DNA of 64,000 nt. It comes from Heliopora coerulea (taxonomy: Eukaryota; Cnidaria; Anthozoa; Scleralcyonacea; Helioporidae). The translations under genes and the position numbers were made by a program. This document shows positions 37,211-48,346 of the stretch, one piece after another (within the stretch, counting starts at the first letter, position 1; the number at the start of each line of letters is the position of its first letter). The notes beneath the pieces are model-generated. The model saw nothing but the letters and a program-made list of their open reading frames with translations, made no database searches and was not told the origin of the DNA. Where the stretch lies: positions 811,001-875,000 of the forward strand of contig JASJOG010000007.1 in the NCBI GenBank assembly GCA_030142905.1. The letters run 5' to 3'.

Positions 37211-38214
37211 TTCAATGTAATGTCGTTATTATTTTTATCATTAAGACTGTCGTTCTTGTTTACCCTGCAGAATATTTCACTTGCTGATTACACTGGCCTT
37301 TCACTTCACCATCTTGAAAGACATGGAAGAAATGGCGGGTTGGCACAGGATAGCAATCATTTATTTGTTTAGTGGTATTGGAGGCAATCTGCTTAGCGCT
37401 ATAATCACACCTTACCAACCAGAAGTAAGTTTACTATCCAGTCTTTAAATCTTTATATGCTCAACCTTACGTCAGTGGTAAAATTTGCAGAACATCAGCT
37501 AAAAGTTTGTCTCGTTGGTACTGTACTTACACGAGTCATTTTGTTTGGGACTGTAACTGTGGTTCACGTTTTATCCGAGTTCTTTGAAGCCAGTGCCTTC
37601 TTATCCAAGCGTTGATCTATCGTAATAATCTTCATATTCTCTTTGATTTTCGTTAATCTCATTTTGTTTGTTGTTTGGTATCAGGTAATGCTCAAAGTGA
37701 AGGAAGAGTTCTTTACTGCACTCTTATTAAGCGGCTAGACTACAATTTCCTTTTAACGAAAATTTTCTTTCTTGTGAAGGTTGGTCCTTCTGGTGCATTA
37801 TTTGGAATCATTGCTTGCTTGTTGGTCGAGCTGGTTCAAAACTGGCAGATCATCATGAGTCCAATAGAAAGTGTGGCTAAACTCCTCGTAATTACTTTGG
37901 TGCTGTTGCTAGTCGGCTGTTTCTCGTGGGTGGATAACTTTGCTCATTTGGGAGGGCTCATGTTCGGCACGCTGTTGGGATTTGCTTTCTTGCCTTATAT
38001 TACTTTCGGCAAGTGGGACTGACGTCGAAAAATTATTCAGATCGTGGTTTCGCTGGGTCTCACTGTCGCCATTTTTGTCAGTTTGTGTATAGTGTTCTTC
38101 GTGGATCAAGAGACCACTTGTTCTGGGTGTCATTACCTGAACTGTATTCCGTTCACGGATGATTTCTGTTCTCCCGCTCTACAGGGCAGTGGCTTGGATC
38201 CCAGGACTTCCTAA

Positions 38215-41200
38215 AGGTTTCGAAACATTTACGGCCAGTTTAACAGCTGAACAAATTATTTGTTATTTACATGGCTAGAGATGTGGAAAAAGGACCTCGA
38301 GGAACACCAAGAACTTAGTGGTGTACTGTTGGGTTTCCTCCACGACGTTGTGGGAAGGACTTAGAAATAGATTGATTCAAGTGATAAAAGTGTTTTGGCT
38401 GGCCCAAAAATGCCTGACATAGGATTCATACTGATACAGCTGTAGGCAGGATTAAAAATTAACGTGGGCAATAGGGTATTTCGCTTCCAGATTCTCCTAC
38501 TGGCTCTTAAATTATTTTACTGTCAAAAGAACAGTTTTGTTACCGTAGGATATTCTGCAAGTCTCAATGACACTTGAAACCTATCTCATGTCTTGCGATG
38601 TGTTTCGTATTTGTTTACTTTTCAAACTTGCAAGTTTTATTTTTCCGAAAGGTTGACTGTTTAAAAAGAATTCAAGCTTACAGAAGACGGTGAAGTTAAG
38701 ACTTGTTAATAGCTTGGTAAATATTAGCAAGCTTATTTTACTTACCGGTAAATATGAAAATGTCCATGGAGTGAGAAAAGAAATAAGTCCAGGAAAAACT
38801 CCCTTATTTGAAACAACATTTTTAATAAAAAAGATGAACCTTCACAGTCCTTACAACTTTGTTCTTGATATATATTAAGAAATGCTTGGTATGTTAGTAA
38901 CGGCCTCGTACTTCACATTGCACAATGACTCATTGGGAGATGATAGACGTCTTTGAGGTTATTCGATGAAATCACTCCAAATTTTTGGTCTTTAGTATCG
39001 TGGGAAATATACACTACATGCAATTGCCAGGACTTTACCAAATCTTTCCTCGCCTCCGCAGAAATTTAACCGCTAATTTTACTCGAGAACGAAGTGAGTT
39101 AAGGGAAAGCTTAACGATTTAAGAATGTCTTTCAAACAAGAAAAATTCTCCTGAAGTTTTTCTTTTTTTCACTCATGGATTCTGTAACTCGTTTCCCTTC
39201 AAAGTAGAAGTGCGAAAAGTTGAAGTATAAGAACCTGCTTAAAAACTACTTGCCAAGCGCTGCTTTCAAGGCCACGGCGCAAGTACAGTGGGCACAGAAT
39301 TTAAAAGAATTCTTATTGGAAGAAAAGAATTTTATGGCGACGTTGTGTGCTATTAAGTGAGTAACGCGTGGCCTCTAGCTTGGGGTAAATATTGCAAACG
39401 TAAGTTATTTTTTATTCCCTTTTTGTTTCCTGCTTTTAATGTTAACTAAATCCACTGGCGTCGATTCGTGGTTTTCGCTAGAAGCGCGCGACAACTCCAA
39501 GTTTTTGGATAGGCTCTTATTTTCATGTTACGGGAAGGTTTTCACCGAGAACGTTGTCATAGTTAACCAAACGTCATTTTCCAACGCCTCCGACTGGAGG
39601 TTACGTCGAATTCACTTCTGCATGTTGTCTACACAACCACAAATCTTTTCGGGAAACTTTCAGGAGATAACCTACGTTTTGCTAGTTTATTAGTAATAGT
39701 TTTCGGAGTGATTTACGAAATAAGAATCCGTTTTTCATCGAGGTTTATAGACATCTTCGACGTTGTTTAAAAAACTCGACTGCCCTCGCTATCTCTTTCC
39801 TTAACAATCTTCCCAGGGTTGGAGTATCCAATGAAACACTGCACATGCATCGTATATTTCGTCACTGGCACTCAGATAAATCTTGCTTCTCACTTCCAAT
39901 ACCTGACCATGATTCGAGCTCTGATGTACTGTCAGAGATATACATATTAGTTTACTGTTGGATTTCTTCAGTTCAGATACAGCTTATATCTCCATGATAG
40001 CCGCTGAATATAAACTTATGCTTTCCTTTCCGTTAGTAATTATTTTAGAACAGTACCATTTGTGTAGGATCGGATTTAAAACCTACACAAGAAAGCTTGA
40101 ACAATATGTACACCTTCCTGTCAACAAATTAGTACTTGTGCACTTCAGTAAACATCAAACTGAAGCCAACTGAATCGAGGTGGTCCCAATAACCGCCGGC
40201 AAATGACAAGAACGGTACATTCAATGTAGTACTTACGATTCTCAGAACAGCAATGTTGAAGAAATTCTGCCAATTGTCAGAAGCATGTATTTTTGACACG
40301 AGAAAGCGGAAATCGATTCTGGAAAGCATCATATCAAGGACGTCATCTAATACCTCCGATCTCGGAAGTTTCACGTTCTCTCCTGTCGTAGAAATCGCGT
40401 ACCGTCACTGCAACCCTGGGATATGTCTTAGATATAAAACGAATTTCTGTTCCTCAACTGAGGTCGATGACCTTCAGGGGTGGTCTGGCAAGCGGCTGAA
40501 AGTGAAAGCAAGTTCACAGTTTAAAGTTCCGGATGATTGGATTAGAAGAAAATTAAATCTCTGATTCATATGATCGAGCTGTAGAAGATGCCATTACTTG
40601 GAAAGCTGTATCTAGCCTTGGTCTGGGGAAACACCAAGTCTCGGCAAATGTTTAACTTTGCTCTCGCTTTATCTTCAACTTCCATCACCGTATGTCGACT
40701 TGGAGCGCGTTTGAGCGTATTCAAACTTGGACAGAATTTTAAACTCGGAATTTCCACTTACGTTTGTTTAACTGGACGAAACATGGTGTATGTTTTCTGT
40801 TTCCTGAATTTGACATCGCAACAAATTAACGGGTCACACCAAGAGTCGTTGGGGAAAAGGGACTGAGTACAAACTGTTTCTTCTAACGAATTACATTACA
40901 ATAACTTAATGGCGTTACCCAGAGTAAAATAATACAAGTCTGAACCCACAGGGAAAGAGTTGAAGTGGCGATTGCTAGGAAGAAAATTGTTCTTTTCCGA
41001 AGAAAACACGGAACTAGATGACTGAGCATTATACCAACGCACCAACTGTGTCACGTACTTTGAGATAAAAAGTCTTCCTATATCCAAAAGTTAACTCCCT
41101 TCTCTCTACTTCAACTTCGTTAGTTATTTGCTTTTCCGCTAATCCTAGACACGTAATGGAGGGGATAGAGGACCATGTCTTGCCCAAAATTTGCTTTTGT

Positions 41201-42340
41201 ATCGTTGTTTTAAGAAAACATGGTGCTCTGAAATTTAGAAAGATATGAAAAAAGTACCTCAACCCACACCTTTGCAACAATCGAAACATTTTGCTCATTA
41301 CTTATATTGGCTCCCCAGTTCACGGGTCTTAAATCCCAAGAATGACTTTCCTCCTTGACCTTGCACCGGTAGTTTGAGCAAAGTTAAGGTCGAGCGTAAA
41401 CTTGTGTCAAAGACTGTGGATTGTATCACCATTGAAAAACCCTTCAATTAAAGTGTTCGTTCCCCAATAAAGGTTCCCGATGCCAGCTAGTTTAATTCAT
41501 TTATCGATCTGACGCCACAGGTTGGTATCTCGCCAACGTTGTGGCTAATCAGCTTACTGAGCCACGGTTGTCAGTTGAAGTAGTTACACGACCCAGAACT
41601 GCAGAAGGCAAGAGAAAGGTCCTCATTCCTGTGCAACAGTGCATCGTGATTCCCGCGTGAGCGAAATAATGAACCCCGACCGTTAGCAGACAAATTAGTC
41701 CGCAAAACTTAATCGCGTTACCCAAACCTATGATCTTAGTTTACCACCTTTCAATTTCTTATTAGTTTCTGAACATTCCATCGCGTAACAAACAATATCT
41801 CATTTCACAGCACTCAAATATTAAGTTCCGGAAGAAAACCCAGCACACCATGTTCTGAGACGACCAACAAACCAACGTTTCTGATCTTGGAACTTAATAG
41901 TTGGCCGAGTAAAGGCCGTTTTACCAGATTGCATTTCACGAATATGAACTCTATTTGTTTTGAAAACCTAATGTTGCGAACACCGGCTTTTTCAACGACT
42001 GAATTAATTGAGCGACTAGGTTTGTAAACTGAAGTTAAGCTGTTCTGATCCGAAAATCATAATGGTGTCTAGCTAATACCATTGTCAATGACTGACGTAA
42101 CTGTCACATTGTTTTTGAAATGATTTAGACGCAATACGAAAACCAGGGGGAAAAAAGCTCCGCGGAAATCACTTCAAAGCAACTCAGAAAGTCAGGAAAC
42201 ATCAAACATGCCATTATAACCACATGATAAGTAAATTTTCCCCACAAAATGTTCATATTCAAGAAATCAATACCTAAGTCGGTCCCCTCATACAAGTGTT
42301 TGTTCTCACTTCACTTGAAATACGCCGACTGTGGTGTGAT
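38215..42340. other. Intergenic: no recognised gene
   Basis: The longest open frame is 40,253-40,564 (+, 103 codons), without motif, splice context or a homologous copy in the window. Nothing else is convincing. This stretch has no duplicate inside the window; its counterpart, if any, would lie left of base 1. Confidence 0.5.
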
Positions 42341-42352
42341 CCTGTCTTAACC

Positions 42353-42475
42353 CTTTAAGGATCATCGTCCTGTTTACAGGACACTAAGAACAGAAGACGT
42401 TTTTGGTGAACAAAGCGATAACAATAAAAAACTTGAACAAAAGAAAACGAGTTCAAGCTTTCAAGGGTTAAGACA
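42353..42475. mobile_element. Small MITE-like hairpin element
   Basis: Inverted ends GTCTTAACCCTTTAAGG and CAAGGGTTAAGAC surround GTCCTGTTTACAGGAC and an A-rich middle. A similarly built sequence (GTCCTACACTTAGGAC, A-rich, TTAAAGGGTTAA) lies at 61,436-61,566. Confidence 0.45.
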
Positions 42476-42639
42476 CCTACCGTATGTTCACACCACTATG
42501 AAACCACCATCGCTTCTGTCCTCAGTTCATCTTCCCTTTCGCCTCTGCCCCCATTTTCCCAGAAAGTGACTTGGTTTCATGAGTTATTGTTAGAAAGAAG
42601 AGACCTGACGTCTTACAAAGGTGTTTTAAACATTGATGT

Positions 42640-42974
42640 AGTTTTGTTTTCCTTGTGAGAGCAATCGCATTTACAATACTGCCAGATCATTTTTCGAGAA
42701 TGTTTGCTACGAAGATGGCGACAGCTCTAAGTACGTGGACACCAAAACATCAGAGGCACAATTACTTACTTGGCCTCCTGGTTTCTTGGTATGAAATACT
42801 AATTCTGTGACCTGGTATAGCAAAGATTCAGTTCTGCATATCCGAATTGTTTTTCCAGCTGATCTGAAACGAGGTAAAATGCGAAAACTTTCAGAAATAA
42901 AGTTAGCTTCCATACAGATTCAAACAAAACTCACTCCTGACTACGTTTTGATTCGGGAAAAAATGTCAGAAAAG
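42640..42974 (+). other. Possible two-exon gene fragment, unidentified
   Basis: A frame open from about 42,650 reads CESNRIYNTARSFFENVCYE then SKYVDTKTSEAQLLTWPP up to a GT at about 42,779. After TTTTTCCAG (to 42,859) a second piece reads DLKRGKMRKLSEIKLASIQI then TKLTPDYVLIREKMSEK before GTAATT at 42,975. The pieces join in phase. A possible third piece follows an acceptor at about 43,288 (VHATARPRPPAVRSPTVKL). The composition is protein-like, but I do not recognise a family. Confidence 0.3.
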
Positions 42975-43869
42975 GTAATTCTAAAGGCTAAGCGGCTTTC
43001 TACACTGTTGGTCCAACTTGTGTTCCACGGAGGTCGACAATCTTGCTCGCTCTTCCTGTTGCTACGTATTCCTGAAATTCTGGGATAAAAATTTCTTGGG
43101 TTGGGCAGAAGTTCCTTAAAATTGATGAAGCCATTTTTATGGGTAAATAATGTCCTGCAGAGATGTAAGTAATATAAAATGCATTTTTTCTGTAATCCTC
43201 ATCATTTGGGAAACTAAAATTGTAAAACTCGATTAATTTAAATGAAATATTCTTTAATTCGTAAAAATGCTTTTGGAATTACTGTAGGTGCATGCGACTG
43301 CTCGACCCAGGCCTCCAGCTGTCAGGAGTCCAACAGTCAAGCTCACAAAATTATTAAGAAGGAATTTTCAACCACTGACATGTAGTAATTAGTTGAAGTG
43401 TTAAGCTGACGATCAGACAGAATAAGACTGAACAAACTTAGTCATCACATTAGTGACAGCAGTTTCTTGTGTTTTGTTCATTATTCGAAAGAATTGCCTT
43501 CATTTTGTTACCTCATACCACGATATTTTGAAAAATTAAGCTTTTAAGAAAAATTCTTGAACTCGTTAGAAATTTTTTAAAAAATCATTTCCTTAAACTC
43601 TTTAAAAAGGTCAAATTTTTCTCGACAATGCTTTTGCTGACCATCGTTTTGTTCCGGTTCACCTTCGGGAAAACGAATGAAACTCGGGTTACGTGAAGCG
43701 AAGTGTGAATGCGCATGTGCACAAGCTGTTTGGTGGTGTTTGGTTTCAAAATTTGCGAGTTCGTGTCGTCTTGAAATACTTGAATGAATGAGGGGTTTCC
43801 TATCAGGCAAAGAAAACCAAAGCTCTGGAGGATATTCCCTGGTGCTGTGGCATATGAAGTCTTCTTTAT

Positions 43870-44069
43870 TCACACCAAAAGGAATTCTAGTGGTGTTAAT
43901 ATTCGCTGAAAAATCGCAGTTTCTAGCTGGGTTGTAGCAGCTCTCAAGTTCACTCTGGAGAATCTTTGAAGTGGCTGAGCTAAAGTACGATCTTCAAAAG
44001 CATCAAGCTCTTCACAGATCTTACCAACATTCTTCAAAGGTTCGTTGTATTTAATTTCTTTGTAACTAA
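43870..44069 (-). other. Possible minus-strand exon (helical, unidentified), copy 2
   Basis: Duplicate of 38-237, here with a longer T-tract before the acceptor CAG (44,070-44,072). One change is Phe to Leu (NEPLKNVGK). The open frame ends at TGA 43,870; a separate open frame of 98 codons continues below it in another frame. Confidence 0.25.
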
Positions 44070-45849
44070 CTGAAAAAAAATAAAGCACAAAGTTTAGCTT
44101 GCTATCATCCGTGATAAACAATCGTCAGCTGAGTCTCAACCAAACCTTCTCTCTACGTATTTACAATGGTTATTACCAATGTGGGGCTAATTTGACGGTT
44201 AACATCAACCTCTACGTAAAAGTTTTCGATTTTAAAAACCAGATTACCCTATTCCGTGTAAATGCTACCGTAGGAAAGTGTCTGAGAGATAAAACTGCGA
44301 AATGTTTTCACTTCGTTTATGTACTCGTGTCTTCGTCTCGCCATGCCACTTAAAACCATTTTTTTTAACTCACTCACACAACCCGTTCGTAAGTAGCTGG
44401 TCACATTCCTTAGACAAGCTTTTCTTCATGCAGAATGAGTGCTTGCGAAGTCCGTAAGTCTTTGTGGTATCCTTTCGTGAACCTAACGATGCAATTTTAA
44501 AGCGATCCGTTTCAAACGAGACTTTTCGTCTCCTAGCCGTGCGTAGTGTTAAACCAACTAACAAGATCGCAACACTTGGTACAGTTCGTAAATTAAGAAA
44601 ACCCCTGTTGAGAAGAGTTTTGTTTCGTTATCGACGATCAAAGAAGAGAGATACGATAAATTAGTGTTCTTGATCGCCACTGAACGAAAGGCTTGTGCAA
44701 AAGCTTTGTTTAGGTCAAATTCGACCCTCGTCGCCTACACGTAATGGACGATGCTTTAGTAAGCACCTAGTTTCTCTTCCTTGGGCATCGGAGTTCTAAA
44801 AGTATTGCCGTACTTCGTTTCACAATCACTCTTGGTGATAGCTCTTGTTTGAGCAGACTATGGAATAAATACCAGTTCAAAATAGAAACGTGAGAGAACT
44901 GGGTTGAAAGGCTTGCAGCCAGAATACTTGAATAATAAAAACAAAACAAAAAAGAAAAGAAAACACAACCAAGGAACCATATCTGAGCCAAACAGGGACG
45001 TGAAACGGCTAAGGTCAAGGCTTGATTATTTTTTCCTTGTGTCGTTTAATATGGAGCGACTTGAGTGTCAAATTGGGCAAAGATCCAGCACCGTTGCACG
45101 TTCCTTATCTGAGAGATGTTTCTTCCTGATTCTTGAGAGAAACTTTTTTTTTTTTTGATGTGTTTAGTTAGTTTACACCTGATCATGGTTCCTGTGTTTA
45201 TGGTAGGACAAGGTTTCCTGTGGCGGTGTTTTTGAAGGACATGAAGTGCGAATCACGTCTTTATCAGTTCCTAGGTATTTTCTCATTAAATATCCATGTT
45301 CGTGGCTGAGTAAGTGGAGTTTGATGTTCGTGATTTCAAGATCTGGCCAGATGTAATTCTATGTAGCAAGCAAAAAGCGTGCTTAGCGTGGGTCGGATTT
45401 TCTTACAGATGTTCAAATAATTAAACGCCAAACTTAGTCAAGTGTCAAAAGAACCTTTCCACAGAAAATATCTGAAGAATTGTACATTTCTCTTTTATTT
45501 CATATGTGTATTCCTTAACAAGAAAATTTAGTCAGCAATAAGGTTGGGTCATGAACTTGATATAGAGTCAAAATATTACAGTGGTTTCTACATCTTTCTT
45601 GCATTTACTTAGATGTAAAGTTCCTAGGTGACAATTTTTGGTTTATTTTTTTCTACTTTATTCTGTTAAAAATCCTAATGTGAATCTAAGTCAAAGTATT
45701 GTGATCATATGGGTATCATTTCATGATGGTTTTTGACTTCACAATTGTTTTTAATATTTGTGAATGAGCACCAAGAGTATTTGTCTTTTAGAAACAGCTG
45801 TGTGTACATGTGTCTGTATATATACATACATATACATATACATATATAT

Positions 45850-46960
45850 GACTTGGATATGTCCAGTAGATATTGACAGTGCTCAACACAAGTCGTGGAG
45901 CTCCGTATTATACGTTTAATGGAAATTTAATAAAAATATAAAAACTGTAACTCGAGTTTCACGTTGCACAGCAATCCTCAGGCTAAAAGTTAAAACTATT
46001 TACAGTGATATATATAGGCAAATCAATTAAAAAATTAAAAAATTAATATGGAATGTGTATTATATAAAATATGAACCTATAGATAAAATTACCTATTATA
46101 GGTAAATATAAGGTATAGATATAGGTATAGATAAATATATAGGTATATATATAGGTATAGATAATATAATATATAGGTAAATATATAGGTATAGATAATA
46201 TAATATATAGGTAAATATATAGGTATAGATAATATAATATATAGGTAAATATATAGGTATAGATAAAATAGGTAATTTTATCTATAGGTTCATATTTTAT
46301 ATAATACATTCCATATTAATTTTTTAATTGATTTGCCTATATATATCACTGTAAATAGTTTTAACTTTTAGTCTGAGGATCGCTGTGCAGCGTGAAACTC
46401 GAGTTACAGTTTTTATATTTTTATTAAATTTCCATTAAACGTATAATACATAGCTCCACGACTTGTGTTGAGCACTGTCGATATCTAGTGGACATATCCA
46501 AGTCTATTAAAGAAGCTCCCATTTGTGGTAGAGCACTATCACCCACAAAGGATATATAATGGAAAAGACACTTTTTAATTATTCCATGAAGAATGTACCA
46601 GTTCCACCCAAAAATGCCTACCTCACAAGATTGCTGTCCAGCGTGGATGACATATTCGCAATGGTTGAGAATGGAAAAACTGCTGATTTTAAATGCAGAT
46701 AAACGCTTTTTATTGAACAAAAGATCCGAACTAGTAACGAAGTGTAGGCATGCAGCAAAATTTTTATGTAAATAGGTAATTTTATCTATATGTTCGTATT
46801 TTATATAATACATTCCATATTTTTTAATTTTTTAATTGATTTTCCTATATATATCACTGTAAATAGTTTTAACTTTTAGTCTGAGGATTGCTGTGCAGCG
46901 TGAAACTCGAGTTACAGTTTTTATATTTTTATTAAATTTCCATTAAACGTATAATATTAT
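45850..46960. repeat. Nested inverted repeats with hammerhead-like cores, only in copy 2
   Basis: A block containing AACTCGAGTTTCACG and GTGCTCAACACAAGTCGTGG occurs inverted around a (ATAGGT)n centre (46,085-46,270), and a third partial copy lies at 46,790-46,960. Each copy holds CTGAGGA, a CGCT/AGCG or GCTG/CAGC hairpin, GAAACTCGAG and TTACAG. It also encloses a unique 46,505-46,775 stretch. The layout suits ends of a Penelope-like or retrozyme-like element. Confidence 0.5.
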
Positions 46961-46974
46961 ACATATATATGTAT

Positions 46975-47335
46975 ATATGATTTTCTTTTGTCTTTTCCTT
47001 ATGAATTTTTAATGAATTTTATAAATATAAATATATATATATATATATAGCTGCCAAGATAAAACTTATAAAAACCTTATAAAACTTTATTTCAATGTTT
47101 CAGGGCACTGCCCATTTGTCAAGAATAAGAACTACAAGATAGAAGATGCTCCTTATATACGTAGGATTATAGTTCTTATTCTTGACAAAGGGGCAGCACC
47201 CCAAAATGTTGAAATAAAGTTTTATAAGATTTTTAAAAGTTTTATCTTGGCAGCTATAGATGGTTTTGAAACTTGGGACAAGGATTTTTTTCATAAAATT
47301 CATTAAAAATTCATAAGGAAAAAAAAAAAAGGAAA
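46975..47335. repeat. Large palindromic repeat, Penelope-like terminus, copy 2
   Basis: Duplicate of 2022-2384 with the same nested arms (CTTTTCCTTATGAATTTTTA outside; CTTGACAAAGGGGCAGCACC inside). Confidence 0.5.
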
Positions 47336-47714
47336 ATCATAAGCGTGTCTGATCTATATATGTGATAAAGATAGATGTGCCTTTATATGTGAAGAAGAAG
47401 TTCAATTTTTTCGACTTATGAAAGATAAATTTCCAAACTTTCATTGCGAATTAGTGCATTAGGTAGTGAATTTCATAAGACATTTGAAAAACTTGCAGTT
47501 CATACTTTATCAGGTCTAAAACACTCTGCTATTGCCTTGGGTTTTAAATCCTGATAAAGCGCTCCTGCTTGGTTTTTAAATATTACATATAAATCATCAG
47601 TACAAACTTTATTGTTTCTTTTTTTTTTAATAAAGTCTGTATTGATGATTTATGATTTTTAACTTTATGTCGAATGGACTTTTGATGACTTCATATATAT
47701 ACATATATATATAA

Positions 47715-47758
47715 CTACAGACAGAACTGTTTTGGCCTACTGGGCCTCATCAGTGTAG
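47715..47758 (-). ncRNA. Hammerhead ribozyme motif with mutated core
   Basis: On the minus strand: CTACA, CTGATGA, GGCC-CAGTA-GGCC, AAAA, CAG-TT-CTG, TC, TGTAG. All stems pair, but the invariant GAAA is AAAA (the essential G12 position is A), so cleavage should be lost. Confidence 0.7.
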
Positions 47759-47944
47759 TGCTGACAAGCAGGATGGAGAAGCCTATACTATATAGGCAAC
47801 TCAAATGTCCCACACTTGTGGTACATCTAAGCCATGCCAGAGTGCTCTAACTAGAGACTAGTGAGCATGCACAAATTCACTAGCAACATGACTCATCCTG
47901 TAGAGTGCTCAGTATGAACCAAAAGGCCATAGAGCGTTACCTAA

Positions 47945-47988
47945 CTACAGACAGAACTGTTTCGACCTACTGGGTCTCATCAGTGTAG
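47945..47988 (-). ncRNA. Hammerhead ribozyme, complete core
   Basis: Self-cleaving RNA motif of 44 nt. Minus strand in order: stem I CTACA; core CTGATGA; stem II GACC-CAGTA-GGTC; core GAAA; stem III CAG-TT-CTG; cleavage site TC; stem I TGTAG. All three stems pair perfectly and every invariant base of the type I hammerhead is present, including the C-G pair closing stem III before the UC. The three-pair stem III is short, as in hammerheads of Penelope-like elements and retrozymes, which often act best as tandem dimers. It lies in the second of two 230-bp direct repeats. Confidence 0.8.
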
Positions 47989-48059
47989 TGCTGATGAGCA
48001 GGATGGAGAAGCCTATATTATATAGGCAACTCAAATGTCCCACACATGTGGTACATATA

Positions 48060-48185
48060 TATTATATATATGTTAAAAGATAATGGTTGCTACTCCGAGT
48101 TTCACGGGGATGAGATCTCCAGGTTGCCTGAAGGTCACATCCATATGAAACTCTTGTGAACCCTGTGTGAAACCGCATGAACCCC
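48060..48185. repeat. Hairpin repeat with hammerhead-like halves, copy 2
   Basis: Counterpart of 3118-3205. Minus strand: CTGGAGATCTCATCC then GTGAAACTCGGAGTA and GCAACC; plus strand: GGTTGCCTGAAGGTCACATC then ATGAAACTC. Stem I (GGTTGC/GCAACC) and stem III (CTC/GAG) are split between the two arms. Confidence 0.4.
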
Positions 48186-48271
48186 AGTGCTAATGTTTCT
48201 GAATATTCTCTTCACTAAATCGGTGTGCCCACCTCATAAAATAATGAACTGGTGACCATGCTCTCAGCAAC

Positions 48272-48346
48272 GGCCTCTGTAGCTCAGTTGGCAGAGCATT
48301 GCACTAGATTTGCAGCGTCCTGGGTTCAATTCCCAGCCGGAAGGCT
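48272..48346 (+). repeat. tRNA-like sequence (Ser-AGA-like loop), copy 2
   Basis: Same as 3271-3345 but with an intact CTGGG/CCCAG T-stem. The acceptor still fails to pair fully. Confidence 0.6.

Larger units (their letters stand above)
32799..38214 (+). pseudogene. RHBDF: iRhom (inactive rhomboid) relict, 5'-truncated with frame breaks
   Basis: Seven exons with intact GT-AG borders: 32799-32960, 33543-33613, 34676-34742, 35200-35338, 36796-36896, 37271-37424, 37780-38022 (reading on to 38,214). They encode the iRhom luminal domain (IQLGAKYAPCMRKD, GCIQTSRED, AVCGQDPD, ITEWPICKE, CTITGRPYCIG), then [41 protein letters not shown] and the rhomboid core. iRhoms act in the ER and secretory path, escorting ADAM17 and EGF ligands. 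Breaks: no exons for the cytosolic region and first membrane helix; exon 4 is 139 nt, one base over phase, with a shift in an A/G run near 35,300 before the conserved DEATLCSQ, and about a dozen residues missing just before it; an in-frame TGA at 38,020 precedes the normal C-terminus (IIQIVVSLGLTVAIF, CIPFTDDFC), which ends at TAA 38,212. Sequencing error could explain one break but hardly all. Confidence 0.82.
47711..48055 (-). repeat. Tandem 230-bp repeats carrying hammerhead ribozymes, only in copy 2
   Basis: Two units start at 47,712 and 47,942 (period 230): one full unit and the first part of the next. Each opens with ACTACAGACAGAACTGTTT on the plus strand and contains GATGGAGAAGCCTATA and CAAATGTCCCACAC. 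Direct repeats of this size with a hammerhead at the same place fit retrozymes or the pseudo-LTRs of Penelope-like elements. Confidence 0.7.

Noticed and set aside
38020..38022. TGA at the iRhom end read as selenocysteine or readthrough
   Set aside because: iRhoms are not selenoproteins, no SECIS-like hairpin was evident, and other breaks already mark the locus as a relict.
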